From the NCBI RefSeq assembly GCF_001905545.1, contig NZ_LIPD01000006.1, forward strand, positions 372,001 through 436,000: a DNA stretch of 64,000 nucleotides. Reading direction: 5' to 3'. Made by a program: the position numbers and the translations under genes. Below, in pieces: positions 1 through 9,226 of this stretch. Source of the DNA: Streptomyces sp. CB02056. Its GTDB lineage: Bacteria; Actinomycetota; Actinomycetes; Streptomycetales; Streptomycetaceae. Numbering within the stretch: the first letter of the stretch is position 1; every line of letters starts with the position of its first letter. The notes beneath the pieces were generated by a model. The model was not told the origin of the DNA, ran no database searches, and was given only the letters and a program-made list of their open reading frames with translations.

Positions 1-460
1 GCACCGTGTTGCCGGCGGCGATCGCGCCCGCCACCGGCACCAGCAGCAGCTGCACCGGGTAGTTCCAGGGCGCGATCACCAGGACGGTCCCGAGCGGGGC
101 GTGGCCGCTGTGGGCGCTGGTCCCCGGCGGCAGCCGGGTGAGCGCGGCGGCGGGCACCGGCTCGGGGCGCAGCCACTGCTCCAGGTTCTGCAGGGTGTGG
201 TCGATCTCCCGTACGGTGAAGTCGACTTCGGCGATGTCGGTCTCGGCGCGCGGCTTGCGCAGGTCGGCGTGGAGGGCCTCGGCGATCTCCTCGCGGTGGC
301 CGGTCAGCAGGGCGCGCAGCCCGGCCAGCTGCTCGGTGCGCCAGGCGAGCGGCCGGGTGCGGCCGGTGCGGAAGGCCGCGCGCAGCCGGGCGACGGTCTC
401 GGCCGGGGCGGATACGGAGGCCGCGGTCACGGAGGGCGCGGTCACAGCCGGAGTGTTCAC
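1..460 (-). CDS. Aldehyde dehydrogenase, N-terminal part (cut by window edge)
   Basis: Only the first ~153 residues are present; the gene runs off the left edge. The GTG start (458-460) gives an N-terminus with a helical segment rich in Arg and Leu, then the APWNYPVQLLL block that is a hallmark of NAD(P)-dependent aldehyde dehydrogenases, close to the class 3 fatty-aldehyde type. The catalytic Cys and Glu lie outside the window. The start overlaps the stop of the upstream carotenoid oxygenase by 4 bp (GTGA), so the two are probably translationally coupled. From that pairing I infer that it oxidises an apocarotenal or related aldehyde released by the oxygenase. Confidence 0.88.
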   Translation of the reverse strand, partial: MNTPAVTAPSVTAASVSAPAETVARLRAAFRTGRTRPLAWRTEQLAGLRALLTGHREEIAEALHADLRKPRAETDIAEVDFTVREIDHTLQNLEQWLRPEPVPAAALTRLPPGTSAHSGHAPLGTVLVIAPWNYPVQLLLVPVAGAIAAGNTV

Positions 461-1854
461 TGGGAGTCCTCTCGGACGGGGTCGGGGATCCAGCTGCCGT
501 GGAAGCCGGCCGGCACCCGCACCGGCAGGTGGACGGTGGCGAGCGGGGCGCCGGTGAAGTCCTCGGCGGAGAGGACGACCAGGTCGCTCGCGCCCCGCTC
601 GGGGTCGTGGACGTAGGTCAGCAGGTAGCCGTCGTCCTCGCCGCGGGCGCCCTCCCTCGGCACGAAGGAGACCTCACCGGTGTACCGTCCCGTGCCGAAC
701 TGCCGTACGGTGCTGGACTGCTGTCGCAGGTCGTGCTTGATCAGCGCGTCCCCGGCGGCCTCCGGGGGCAGCGCGTCCAGGTCGTCGGCCGTCGCGGCGA
801 GGTGGCGCAGCAAGGGGGTGGCCACGGTGGAGTAACCGTAGCGGTGGGCACCGCCGACCACCGCCGGGTTGACCGCCGGGAACTCCTGCGGCCGGTCGTC
901 CAGCCGGGTCTCGGTGACCGTGCCGGAGACGGTGTCGACCGTCCAGCGGTCCAGGGTGGGGCTGCTCTGCCCGTCCACCGCGCCGCCGGCGAACATCCTC
1001 GGGTAGCGGACCACGTCGACGACGACCCGGTCGCCGTCCTCGTGGGCGTTGAGGGTGTGGAAGACGAAGCAGGGCTCGACCTCGAACCAGCGGACCTCGG
1101 TGCCGTTGCGGGGCAGCAGCCCGACCCGCGCGCCGCGGGTCTTGTCCCAGACCGCCGGATACGTCTTGCGTGCCAGGTTGTCAGGCATGCTGACGCGCCC
1201 CGCGAGGTCGAGGACGACGGCGAAGTTCCGGGTCAGCGCCATGTCGTGCACCACCGGCCGGTGCGGGACCGGGATGTCCACGGCGCGCACGACGACGCCC
1301 TCCGGGGAGACCACCAGGTGGCGCAGCCGCTCGCTGTCGTCCCGCTGCCAGGTGATCGCGTGCAGCTCGCCGGTGACCGGATCGAGCTTGGGGTGGGCGG
1401 CGAACCCGTCGGGCAGCGTGCCGCAGAAGTCGCCGGCCCCCACCGTCTCGATCTCGTAGGAGAGTTCGTACGGGCGGAAGCCGCCCTCGACCAGCGCGAG
1501 GGTGCGGTCGGCGTGCCCGATCACGTGGGTGTTGGGCGCGACGTCGGCGATCCGCGGCACGGCGCCGGGGCGCGGCCGCTCCCCCAGCGCCTCGGCCACG
1601 GCCGCGCTGCGCACCAGCCGGTTGCGGTACCACCGGGCCCGCCCGTCGAGCAGCCGCACCCCGTGAACCATGGCGTACCCGGCGAACAGGTGCCGCGGCC
1701 GCGGGTCCTCCGGCCGCATCCCGTTGGGCCCGTTGCGCAGGTACCGGCCGTTGAGCTCGGCCGGGATCGTCCCCGTGACCGGCAGGTCGAAGGCCGTGAC
1801 TTCCTCCTCCACCGGGGCGTAGCCACCGGTGAACGGGTTGGTGACGGTGGACAC
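457..1854 (-). CDS. Carotenoid oxygenase family protein
   Basis: A 465-residue non-haem iron dioxygenase of the carotenoid cleavage/lignostilbene dioxygenase family (RPE65 superfamily). The family uses four His ligands on a seven-bladed propeller. Candidates are visible in order: His in AAHPKLDPVTG, VVHDMALT, FHTLNAHEDGD and, near the C-terminus, GFHGSWIPD. The N-terminal LNGRYLRNGPN block is also typical. I chose the GTG at 1854 because GAGGGAG lies 6 nt upstream; the frame stays open further up but without family similarity. It overlaps the downstream aldehyde dehydrogenase (GTGA) and follows the VioB-like pair after 151 bp on the same strand. The substrate is not determinable from sequence. 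Confidence 0.9.
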   Translation of the reverse strand: MSTVTNPFTGGYAPVEEEVTAFDLPVTGTIPAELNGRYLRNGPNGMRPEDPRPRHLFAGYAMVHGVRLLDGRARWYRNRLVRSAAVAEALGERPRPGAVPRIADVAPNTHVIGHADRTLALVEGGFRPYELSYEIETVGAGDFCGTLPDGFAAHPKLDPVTGELHAITWQRDDSERLRHLVVSPEGVVVRAVDIPVPHRPVVHDMALTRNFAVVLDLAGRVSMPDNLARKTYPAVWDKTRGARVGLLPRNGTEVRWFEVEPCFVFHTLNAHEDGDRVVVDVVRYPRMFAGGAVDGQSSPTLDRWTVDTVSGTVTETRLDDRPQEFPAVNPAVVGGAHRYGYSTVATPLLRHLAATADDLDALPPEAAGDALIKHDLRQQSSTVRQFGTGRYTGEVSFVPREGARGEDDGYLLTYVHDPERGASDLVVLSAEDFTGAPLATVHLPVRVPAGFHGSWIPDPVREDSQ

Positions 1855-2005
1855 CGCAGACTCCCTCAGGCCGCTTCCGACTACCACTGCGCACGCGGGG
1901 CGGCGCACCCGGCTCAACGAGCCACCCACCCGGCGGGTGACGGCCCGCCGGGCAACGGCGGGAGGGAGCCTGGAGGAGGAGCCGGGGGTCCGCCGCACCG
2001 CCGGC

Positions 2006-3046
2006 TCACTGGTCGGGCAGCTCGAAGGTCGGGGCCGCGTAGTAGTCCATGCCCTTCAGCTTGCAGACCAGCACCTCGTCGGCGCGGGCCAGGAGCTGGC
2101 GCATCCGTCCGATCGCCACGTCGATCAGGGCCGGGCGTCCTCGGAACCCGGCATCCAGGTCTGTGATCATCTTCCGGTAGAGCTCCGTGAAGCCGAGGGC
2201 GGCCTTGAGGGCGTCCGGGCTCTCCTCGTAATTCGCCAGCTTGGGGTTCACGAGTGTGTTCACGACCTCGTCCCCTTTCGGGACGTGGAAGCCGTCGCCG
2301 GTGGGGTCGAGCGGTTTGTCGTCCTGCTGGTAGAACCTTCCGACGCTCAGCTCGTGGAACGTGAAGTAGTGCGACAGATCGCGGTTGGAGTCCAGGATTC
2401 CTCCGCCGTCCCCTTCGCCCTCCCAAATGATGTCCTGCATGAGCGTCAGCGCGTCGTCCAGGCCCTCCACGGTGATGCAGTCCTGCCCGAAGTAGGCGTA
2501 CTGGCGGTCGAGGCGCCCGGCCGGGAACACGGCCTTCTCCCCGTACAGGTGGACGCAGTCCTTCAGGTGCTGCATGAGGTCCCGGTAGAACTGCCCGATC
2601 GTCTCACCCGGGTCGGGGAGGATCGGGGTGTGCAGTCGCGGGTCGAACTCGGCGGTGACCGGCAGTGCGGCCCTGAGCCCCTCCGGCAGGGTCCCTTCGT
2701 CGACGAGCCCCGGGGACTCGATGCACATGCCCATGGCCAGGAAGGAGTCCCCGAAGGGCTGGAGTTGGATCTCCATGGGGCCGGGGGCACTGAAGAAGCG
2801 GGGATAGGGGAGGGAGGCGACGGCCTTGATGTCGGGGTCGGCACCGGTGGCGATCAGGACGTTCGCGGCGATCGACAGGTGCCGCATCTCGACGGTCACC
2901 AGCTCCCGGATGAGTTTGGCCGCGGTGCTCCGACGGTCCTTGATCGACCACCAGCCCGTCAGGTAGGCGGGGATGGTGGAGAACTCGACCAGGCAGGCGC
3001 TCTGCAGCATCTCCCGCAGTTTCTTGATGTCGTCCTCGAAGGTCAT
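2006..3046 (-). CDS. Ferritin-like protein resembling the C-terminal half of VioB
   Basis: A 346-residue protein whose N-terminal half resembles the ferritin-like domain that forms the C-terminal part of VioB, the iminophenyl-pyruvate dimer synthase of violacein synthesis (RebD/StaD relatives). Visible matches are the opening helix with VEFSTIPAYL, the likely metal-ligand helix VEMRHLSIAANVL, and PGETIGQFYRDLMQHL, which aligns with PGKSIADCYAAI in VioB. The ATG at 3046 follows an ideal AAGGAGGT and overlaps the upstream gene's stop by 4 bp (ATGA). The two genes together (718 + 346 residues) are about the size of one fused VioB (~1000). No tryptophan oxidase such as VioA or RebO is in the window, so the substrate is open. 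Confidence 0.82.
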   Translation of the reverse strand: MTFEDDIKKLREMLQSACLVEFSTIPAYLTGWWSIKDRRSTAAKLIRELVTVEMRHLSIAANVLIATGADPDIKAVASLPYPRFFSAPGPMEIQLQPFGDSFLAMGMCIESPGLVDEGTLPEGLRAALPVTAEFDPRLHTPILPDPGETIGQFYRDLMQHLKDCVHLYGEKAVFPAGRLDRQYAYFGQDCITVEGLDDALTLMQDIIWEGEGDGGGILDSNRDLSHYFTFHELSVGRFYQQDDKPLDPTGDGFHVPKGDEVVNTLVNPKLANYEESPDALKAALGFTELYRKMITDLDAGFRGRPALIDVAIGRMRQLLARADEVLVCKLKGMDYYAAPTFELPDQ

Positions 3047-5199
3047 GAGGTGACCTCCTTCGGCTTTCCGGTCCTGAGCAGGGTGCGGTACATCTCCAGA
3101 ACCTTGCGCTTGCCGCTGGACAGGTCCCTGGTGACGGGCATGTAGAGCGAGGAGTTCGCCATGGAGACCGAGGACAGTTCCAGGATCTGGTCGATGTTCC
3201 GTTCGACGGCCGTCCTGTCCCCCAGGTCGAGCGCGGCGTAGTACTTCATGACCGGGAAGATCATGTCGTACACGTAGAGCACCCTCTTGTAGACGTAGTC
3301 CCAGGCGGCGACCGGGTCGTTGTGGTGCTCCTCGCAGTACTTCCGGAAGTCCTCGGGGAGCTGGTCGTCGAAGGGCAGCATCCGCACACAGCAGTAGAAC
3401 GCCGAGACGAAGGACCACGGCGCTCCCACGAACCCCACCCTTTCCGGCGGAACGTCCGGACTCCCGTCGAGATAGTAGGGAAAGAAGGCGATGACCGGGA
3501 GGTTGGGGGCTTCGAGACCGCTCACCACGGTGAACCCGATCTCCGCGCGGCCGTTCACCACCGGCCCGACCTTGGTGATGGTGAGGACTTCCTCCTCCTT
3601 CTTCTCCGGTTTCTTCCAGAAGGAGCCGTTCTGCATGGGTGGCGGCGGGTCCGGCAGGTACTGCTGGACGACCAGCCCGACCTTGCGGGTGGGGATCGCA
3701 CCCCGGTCCCGGACCTCGACCACCACCACCCGGTCCTTGTCGCTCTGGTCGACGTAGATCGATCGCAATTCGGTCTGGGCCGTGAGCACCTTCTCCGTCA
3801 GCATCGTGACCTGCTCGGCATTCGGCTTGCACCGGATGCCCAGGACCCCGTCGGCCAGGTCCGCGTCGGTCACCTTGCCGTCGACCGGCACGTCGATGAT
3901 GCCGGAGGTCAGCTCGTAGCCGCTCCTGTCGTAGACATCGGGCTTGATCTCCGCCACGGTCTCGATGGTGGCGGCGCCGGCGACGACGAGCTCCAGAGTT
4001 CCGAAGGACGTCTCCTTGTCACCGCTGGCGTCCTTCTCCGGGATCGTGGCCCCCAGGTCGAGGCTGACGTAGCGGGTGCCCCCGGCATTCCGGTTGACCT
4101 CCGCCACCGCCGGCCCGAACCAAGCGTCCACCGGATTCTTCTCCGAATCGAGGACCTTCACCGAGTTCGCCGGCGCCAGGAACCGCCCGCCGGGTACCGA
4201 AGCCGGCTCGCTCTCGTGCCACAGGCCGATCGTGCCGACCACCCGGGAAAGGCAGGTGTTCCGACGTGGCGGATTCCCCGCTTTTCGGTCCTGCTCCCAC
4301 AGGTCCAGCAGTTTCTCGAACCGCTCCTTCTGGGTCTTGCAGCCGGCGAACTCGAGTGCGTTGAAGTAGTGGGTCAGATAGACGGAGTACCGCATCATGA
4401 TTCCGCGGGCCTTCTGGGAATCCATCTCCTTCTTGAGCGCGTTCAGCAGTGGCGATTTGTCGGAGGTGAAGTGGAGATTGTCCCGGCCCACGCACGCCTG
4501 GACGACGGTGGCGCCGACCCCGTCGCGGTAGACGTCCCCTTTCAGATTCAGATTGCGGCTGAAATTCTGCCAGCGCGCCGGCAGCTGGAGGCCGTCCTCG
4601 ATGTCGCCGTAGAAGAATCCCTCCGGGCTGGTTCTGCTGCCGATCTGGATGCGCCTGGCGAAGAAGCAGGGGCTCCAGACCGAATCCGGGTTGTTGTCCG
4701 CCATGCTCGCGCTGGTGTGGAACGCGGCCCTGGGGAAGTGGCCGTCGCCGGCCTGCTCCTCCGGGGTGAGGTCGGCGATCGGGAACGAGTCCCCGGCCAG
4801 GTTGACGACGGCGCCGAGCAGCGGGTCGCCCGGGATCGACGGATCCGCTCCGTACGCGGTCTGCCCCCCGGTCACGGTCGTGAGGACGCCCTTGCCGTCC
4901 GGCGCGTCGCGGGGCTGCACGTGGAGCCACCAGTCGTTGCCGCCGTAGGCGCTCCACCCCGAAGGGGGCTCCTCCGTCTCCTTCCCGTCCGGGCCTTGGC
5001 CCGTCTGCATGCTGAACGCCCACTTCGGAAAGGCCTCCCGGAAATTGTCCGGGGTGATTTTCTTGTCCTTGAGATAATTCCAGTTCAGCTCCGCCGTCCG
5101 GAAGTCGTACGTCGGGAACAGGCCGTTGTTGTTCATGGTCGCCGGATTGAAGGTCATCTGACCCCGGAAGAAAACCCGGGGAACGGAAAGGACGCTCAC
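3043..5199 (-). CDS. VioB N-terminal-domain-like protein
   Basis: A 718-residue protein similar to the N-terminal two thirds of VioB. The opening SVLSVPRVFFRG matches the VioB opening (MSILDFPRIHFRG). GTIGLWHESEPASVPGGRFL matches the VioB block GVVGLWRRGELASYPAGRLL. The end, with SSLYMPVTRDLSSGKRKV, matches the VioB region just before its ferritin-like domain, and the protein stops where VioB would continue. The GTG at 5199 is set by AGGAGGT 4-5 nt upstream; the frame extends 15 codons further but without support. It is first in the operon and overlaps the ferritin-like gene (ATGA). This domain's biochemical role is unknown even in VioB. Confidence 0.8.
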   Translation of the reverse strand: MSVLSVPRVFFRGQMTFNPATMNNNGLFPTYDFRTAELNWNYLKDKKITPDNFREAFPKWAFSMQTGQGPDGKETEEPPSGWSAYGGNDWWLHVQPRDAPDGKGVLTTVTGGQTAYGADPSIPGDPLLGAVVNLAGDSFPIADLTPEEQAGDGHFPRAAFHTSASMADNNPDSVWSPCFFARRIQIGSRTSPEGFFYGDIEDGLQLPARWQNFSRNLNLKGDVYRDGVGATVVQACVGRDNLHFTSDKSPLLNALKKEMDSQKARGIMMRYSVYLTHYFNALEFAGCKTQKERFEKLLDLWEQDRKAGNPPRRNTCLSRVVGTIGLWHESEPASVPGGRFLAPANSVKVLDSEKNPVDAWFGPAVAEVNRNAGGTRYVSLDLGATIPEKDASGDKETSFGTLELVVAGAATIETVAEIKPDVYDRSGYELTSGIIDVPVDGKVTDADLADGVLGIRCKPNAEQVTMLTEKVLTAQTELRSIYVDQSDKDRVVVVEVRDRGAIPTRKVGLVVQQYLPDPPPPMQNGSFWKKPEKKEEEVLTITKVGPVVNGRAEIGFTVVSGLEAPNLPVIAFFPYYLDGSPDVPPERVGFVGAPWSFVSAFYCCVRMLPFDDQLPEDFRKYCEEHHNDPVAAWDYVYKRVLYVYDMIFPVMKYYAALDLGDRTAVERNIDQILELSSVSMANSSLYMPVTRDLSSGKRKVLEMYRTLLRTGKPKEVTS

Positions 5200-5491
5200 A
5201 GCACCTCCTAGGGGGTTGGCGGGAAGCCGCCAGCGATGTACCACCGCACCTTGATCCCTAGCCCGCCTCGACCCGGACAGCCGAGGGTGTTCACTCGGCG
5301 TCAGTCACCCCGCGATCGCATGATTCCGGCTCAGGCCGATTCGGGTGATTCCTGCCGCACCGATGTGAGTGGAACGTCCGCCGTCGGCATAGATGGATCG
5401 TTGACGACGTGACAACGGATAGGGTCCTGCGGTATTTCCGCCGAATCGACGGAGAGTGACCGCGGACCGGCGAGCGGAAGGAGCCTGACAC

Positions 5492-6688
5492 ATGCCGGAA
5501 CCGGGAGCGGGGCCCCGGACGGGGGTCTGGCTGGTGGGGGCGCGCGGCTCGGTGGCCACCACCACCGTGGTGGGCGCGGCGGCGGTCGGTGCGGGGCTGG
5601 CCGAGCCGACGGGGTGCGTCACCGCGAGCGAGGACTTCCCCGGGGCCCGGCTGCCGCCGCTCGGCGCCCTGGTGTTCGGCGGGCACGACACCGGCTCCGT
5701 CCCCCTGCCCGTCCGGGCCGCCGAGCTGGCCGAGGCCGGGGTGGTGCCGCAGCGGCTGCTCGAACCGCTGGAGAAGGCCGTCGTCGCCGCCGACCAGGAG
5801 ATCCGCCCGGGCTACGCCACCGGTCGGAGCGGACTGCCCCAGGCGGTGGCGGCCCGGGCGCTCGCCGTCGACATCGAGGGCTTCCGGCGGCGCCTGGGCC
5901 TGGACCGCGTCGTGGTCGTCAACGTGGCCTCCACCGAGGCGCCGGTGCCGGACCGCCCCGAACACCACGACCTCGACCTGCTGGAGGCGGCCCTGCGCGG
6001 CCCGGCCGACGTCCTGCCGGCCAGCTCGCTCTACGCCTACGCGGCCTTCACCGCCGACTGCCCCTACGTGGACTTCACCCCCTCCACCGGTGCCCGGCTG
6101 CCCGCGCTGGACGCCCTGGCCCGCGCGCGCGGCCTGCCGTACGCGGGCAGCGACGCCAAGACCGGCGAGACGCTGGTGCAGTCGGTCCTGGCACCGATGT
6201 TCGCCGTCCGCGCGTTGGAGGTGCGGGCCTGGTCCGGCACGAACCTGCTGGGCGGCGGGGACGGCGCCACCCTGGCCGATCCGGGCGCCGCCGCCAGCAA
6301 GACGGCGTCCAAGCGGCGGGGCCTGGGCCGCATGCTGGGGCACCCGGTGGAGGGCTCGGTGCACATCGACTGCGTACCGGCGCTCGGCGAATGGAAGACC
6401 GCCTGGGACCACGTGGCCTTCGAAGGGTTCCTCGGGGCGCGGATGAGCCTCCAGTTCACCTGGCAGGGCTGCGACTCGGCACTGGCCGCACCGCTCGTGC
6501 TGGATCTCGTCCGGCTCACCGCCACCGCGCACGCGGCGGGCGTCTCGGGCCCGCTCGGGGCCCTGGGCTTCTTCTTCAAGGACCCGGTCGGCTCGGGTGG
6601 TTACGCCCTGACCGACCAGTACCAGGCCTTGCGGGCGTTCGCGGCGGAGACCGCGGCGGCGACCGCGGGCGGCGGGCCGCGCACATGA
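5492..6688 (+). CDS. Inositol-1-phosphate synthase-like sugar-phosphate cyclase
   Basis: A 398-residue member of the myo-inositol-1-phosphate synthase family, which cyclises glucose 6-phosphate with tightly bound NAD. Visible signs are the Rossmann opening VWLVGARGSVATTTVVG, the block DAKTGETLVQSVLAPMF, a Lys-rich SKTASKRRGLGRMLG, and a C-terminal block beginning GEWKTAWDHVAFEGFLGARM. The ATG is preceded by GGAAGGAG. It opens a seven-gene ebo-like operon and overlaps the UbiA gene (ATGA), which argues for a dedicated pathway rather than general inositol supply. In other ebo clusters the cyclase-type member is EboD, a dehydroquinate-synthase relative that is absent here. Confidence 0.88.
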   Translation: MPEPGAGPRTGVWLVGARGSVATTTVVGAAAVGAGLAEPTGCVTASEDFPGARLPPLGALVFGGHDTGSVPLPVRAAELAEAGVVPQRLLEPLEKAVVAADQEIRPGYATGRSGLPQAVAARALAVDIEGFRRRLGLDRVVVVNVASTEAPVPDRPEHHDLDLLEAALRGPADVLPASSLYAYAAFTADCPYVDFTPSTGARLPALDALARARGLPYAGSDAKTGETLVQSVLAPMFAVRALEVRAWSGTNLLGGGDGATLADPGAAASKTASKRRGLGRMLGHPVEGSVHIDCVPALGEWKTAWDHVAFEGFLGARMSLQFTWQGCDSALAAPLVLDLVRLTATAHAAGVSGPLGALGFFFKDPVGSGGYALTDQYQALRAFAAETAAATAGGGPRT

Positions 6689-7563
6689 GGATCCCGGCCC
6701 TCGGCACCGTCGCCGAACTCGTCCGGGCACCGGCCGCGATCACCGTGCCCGGCGACCCCCTGGTCGGGGCGACGCTGGCCGGCCGCCCGCTCGGACCGGC
6801 CACCGGACTGCTGGCCATGTCCTCGGTCTGCCTCTACTGGGCGGGCATGGCCCTCAACGACTACGCCGACCGGCACACCGACGCGGTCGAGCGTCCGCAC
6901 CGTCCGATCCCCTCCGGCCGGGTGGAGCCTTCGGTCGCCCTGTCGCTGGCCGCCGGCCTCACCGGGACGGGGCTCGCCCTCGCCGCGGCGGGCGGTGGGC
7001 GCGGGGCCCTGTCCGTCGCGGTGCCGTTGGCGGCCGTGGTCTGGAGCTACGACCTGGGCCTCAAGGGCCGTCCCGTCGCCGGGCCCGTCACCATGGCCGC
7101 CGCCCGCGGCCTCGACGTCCTCCTGGGCACCGGGGGCCACGGGCTGCGCGCGACCGCGCCCGCCGCCGCGGTGGTCGGCGCGCACACCCTGGTGGTCTGC
7201 GCGCTCAGCCGCCACGAAGTCCGGGGCGCGGACGGCCTGCTCCTCCCCGCCACCGCGGCCGCCACCTGCGCCGTCGCCGTGGCCGCCGCCACGGGTGCAG
7301 GCGGCGCCCCGGGTCGCCGGGCGGTCCGCCTCGCCGCCCTCGCCGCCCTCGCCGTGTACGTCGCCGGCTTCGGCGGCGCCCAAGCCGCGGCGGGCCGGCT
7401 CGACCCTCGACGCCTCCAACAGGCCGTCACCGCCGGCATTGCCGCCGTCCTCCCCCTCCAGGCCGCGTGCGCCTGCCGCGCCGACGCCCTGCCCGTGGCC
7501 CTGTCCCTGCTCGCCGCAGCGCCGGTGGCCCGCCGCCTGTTCCGAAAGCTGTCCCCCACATGA
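6685..7563 (+). CDS. eboC: UbiA-family prenyltransferase (EboC-like)
   Basis: A 292-residue integral membrane prenyltransferase. The first Asp-rich motif NDYADRHTDAVERPHRPIPS fits the UbiA NDxxDxxxD signature that binds prenyl diphosphate through magnesium. A second motif around WSYDLGLKG follows, and most of the rest is hydrophobic helices, about eight or nine. It overlaps the gene before it (ATGA) and the one after it (ATGA). It corresponds to EboC of ebo operons and to the Streptomyces coelicolor SCO3242-type prenyltransferases. From position and family I infer transfer of a polyprenyl group to a cyclitol phosphate or its product; the acceptor is unproven. Confidence 0.88.
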   Translation: MRIPALGTVAELVRAPAAITVPGDPLVGATLAGRPLGPATGLLAMSSVCLYWAGMALNDYADRHTDAVERPHRPIPSGRVEPSVALSLAAGLTGTGLALAAAGGGRGALSVAVPLAAVVWSYDLGLKGRPVAGPVTMAAARGLDVLLGTGGHGLRATAPAAAVVGAHTLVVCALSRHEVRGADGLLLPATAAATCAVAVAAATGAGGAPGRRAVRLAALAALAVYVAGFGGAQAAAGRLDPRRLQQAVTAGIAAVLPLQAACACRADALPVALSLLAAAPVARRLFRKLSPT

Positions 7564-8489
7564 CCGGCACGGTCACCGACCAGGGCCACGCGCAGCCCGG
7601 CCCCGTACGAACGGACGCCGTACGCGCGGACACGGGGCTGCGGTTCGGCTACGGCACCAACGGGTTCGCCGGGCACCGCCTGACCGAGGCCATCGCCGTG
7701 CTGGCGGACCTCGGCTACGACGGGATCGCCCTCACCCTGGACCACTGCCACCTCGACCCGTTCGCCCCCGGGCTGTCCCGGCGGGTCGCGCGGGTCGCCC
7801 GGCGACTCGCCGAGACGGGCCTGGAGACCGTGGTGGAGACCGGCGCCCGCTACCTGCTCGACCCGTGGACCAAGCACGCCCCCACGCTCATCGACGAGGA
7901 TCCGAGCCGTCGGCTGGAGTACCTGGGTCTGGCGATGCGGGTGGCCGCCGATCTGAACGCGGGGGCCGTGTCGCTGTGGAGCGGCGTGCCCGCCCCGGGC
8001 GTGCCGTCCCGGGTGGCGTGGGAACGACTGGTCCACGGCTGCGGGTGGGCGGTGGCGGAGGCGGACCGCCATGGCGTCGTCCTGGGCTTCGAGCCGGAGC
8101 CGGGCATGCTCGTCGACACCCTGGACGCCTACGAGCTGCTGCGCCGCCGCCTCGGCGATCCGCCCGCTCTCGGGCTGACCCTCGACATCGGCCACTGCCG
8201 CTGTCTGGAGGCCGCCCCGGTGCCCGACTGCGTCGTACGGGCCGGGCCGCACCTGGTCAACGTCCAGATCGAGGACATGCGCAGGGGCGTGCACGAGCAC
8301 CTGGAGTTCGGGCAGGGCGAGATCGACTTCCCGCCCGTGCTGGACGCGCTGCGCCGCACCGGCTTCCCGGGACTGGTCAGCGTCGAACTGCCGCGGCACA
8401 GCCACGCCGCGCCGCAGCTCGCCGCGCGCTCGCTGGCCTTCCTGCGAGCCGCCGCCGGCACGGCGCACGGCACCCGGACACCGCGATGA
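7560..8489 (+). CDS. Sugar phosphate isomerase/epimerase-like TIM-barrel protein
   Basis: A 309-residue protein of the xylose isomerase-like TIM-barrel superfamily. It shows FGYGTNGFAGHRLTEAI at the first strand, FEPEPGMLVDT with a candidate metal-binding Glu, LTLDIGHC with Asp and His, and VNVQIEDM and VSVELPRHSHA near the C-terminus. This is the usual set of acidic and His ligands for a divalent metal. The ATG overlaps the UbiA stop by 4 bp, and the stop overlaps the EboA start by 4 bp. It is distinct from EboE further down, so the cluster carries two isomerase-type barrels. The substrate is unknown, presumably a cyclitol or sugar phosphate made in the same operon. Confidence 0.85.
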   Translation: MTGTVTDQGHAQPGPVRTDAVRADTGLRFGYGTNGFAGHRLTEAIAVLADLGYDGIALTLDHCHLDPFAPGLSRRVARVARRLAETGLETVVETGARYLLDPWTKHAPTLIDEDPSRRLEYLGLAMRVAADLNAGAVSLWSGVPAPGVPSRVAWERLVHGCGWAVAEADRHGVVLGFEPEPGMLVDTLDAYELLRRRLGDPPALGLTLDIGHCRCLEAAPVPDCVVRAGPHLVNVQIEDMRRGVHEHLEFGQGEIDFPPVLDALRRTGFPGLVSVELPRHSHAAPQLAARSLAFLRAAAGTAHGTRTPR

Positions 8490-9226
8490 GCTTCGGCAAC
8501 GCCGCCCGGGTGACCGTCCGCGACCTGCGCGCCGCCCTCGACCGGCAGCTCACACCGGACGCCGCCCGCTGGCTGGCCACGGCTCTGACCGAGGTGGCCG
8601 CCGAACCCGACCAGGCCCTGCCCCGGCGCTTCGCCGAGGCGGGCCGCCGGGGCGGCCGGGCACTGCTGGCGGCGGCCCCCGCACCGCATCAGGACCCGGC
8701 GCCCGCGGTCCCCGCGGAAGCGCTGGCCTGGACCGTGGACGACGCCGTACGGGCCCTGCTGCTGGCCGCCGCCCCGGCCCCCGCCGACGGCCCCGCCGTC
8801 CGGGCGTCCGCCGTCTACCGCCACGGGGACGCCGCGGAACGGCGCGGCGTGCTCCGCGCCCTCGGCCCGCTGGACCTGCTGGCCCCGTACGGCCTGCGGG
8901 ACGACGCCGTCCCCCTGGTGTCCGACGCGCTGCGCACCAACGACCCCCGGCTGCTGGCCGCCGCACTGGGCCCCTACGGGGCGCGGCACCTGCCGGCGCC
9001 CGCCTACCGGGAGGCCGTCCTGAAGTGCCTGCACTGCTCCCTCCCCCTGCAGGCCGTGGCCGGGCTGCCCCACCGGACCGACGCCGAACTGGCCCGGATG
9101 GCCGCGACGCACGCCCGTGAACTCACCAGCGCCGGACGCCCCGTACCGGGCGACGTGCGCGCGCTGGCCGGCCCCCGACCGGCCGCGACCGACCCCCTTC
9201 CGCCCCCTCACCCTGCCGGGACCTGA
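8486..9226 (+). CDS. eboA: EboA domain-containing protein
   Basis: A 246-residue, Ala- and Leu-rich helical protein with the conserved EboA core near its C-terminus: TNDPRLLAAALGPYGARHL followed by YREAVLKCLH. EboA proteins have no known catalytic activity. In cyanobacteria the ebo operon has been linked to transport of a metabolite (scytonemin precursor) to the periplasm. No signal peptide or membrane segment is seen. It overlaps its neighbours by 4 bp upstream (ATGA) and 1 bp downstream (TGATG), which fixes its place as an integral part of the cluster. The last ~25 residues are Pro-rich and probably disordered. Confidence 0.85.
   Translation: MSFGNAARVTVRDLRAALDRQLTPDAARWLATALTEVAAEPDQALPRRFAEAGRRGGRALLAAAPAPHQDPAPAVPAEALAWTVDDAVRALLLAAAPAPADGPAVRASAVYRHGDAAERRGVLRALGPLDLLAPYGLRDDAVPLVSDALRTNDPRLLAAALGPYGARHLPAPAYREAVLKCLHCSLPLQAVAGLPHRTDAELARMAATHARELTSAGRPVPGDVRALAGPRPAATDPLPPPHPAGT

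Noticed and set aside
1..5199. A complete violacein or bisindole pathway
   Set aside because: Only the VioB-like pair is present. No tryptophan oxidase, VioE or flavin hydroxylase is found in the window, so no violacein claim is made.
5400..5430. Promoter TTGACG / TAGGGT before the ebo-like operon
   Set aside because: The two hexamers are only 13 bases apart, too close for a normal sigma-70-type promoter.
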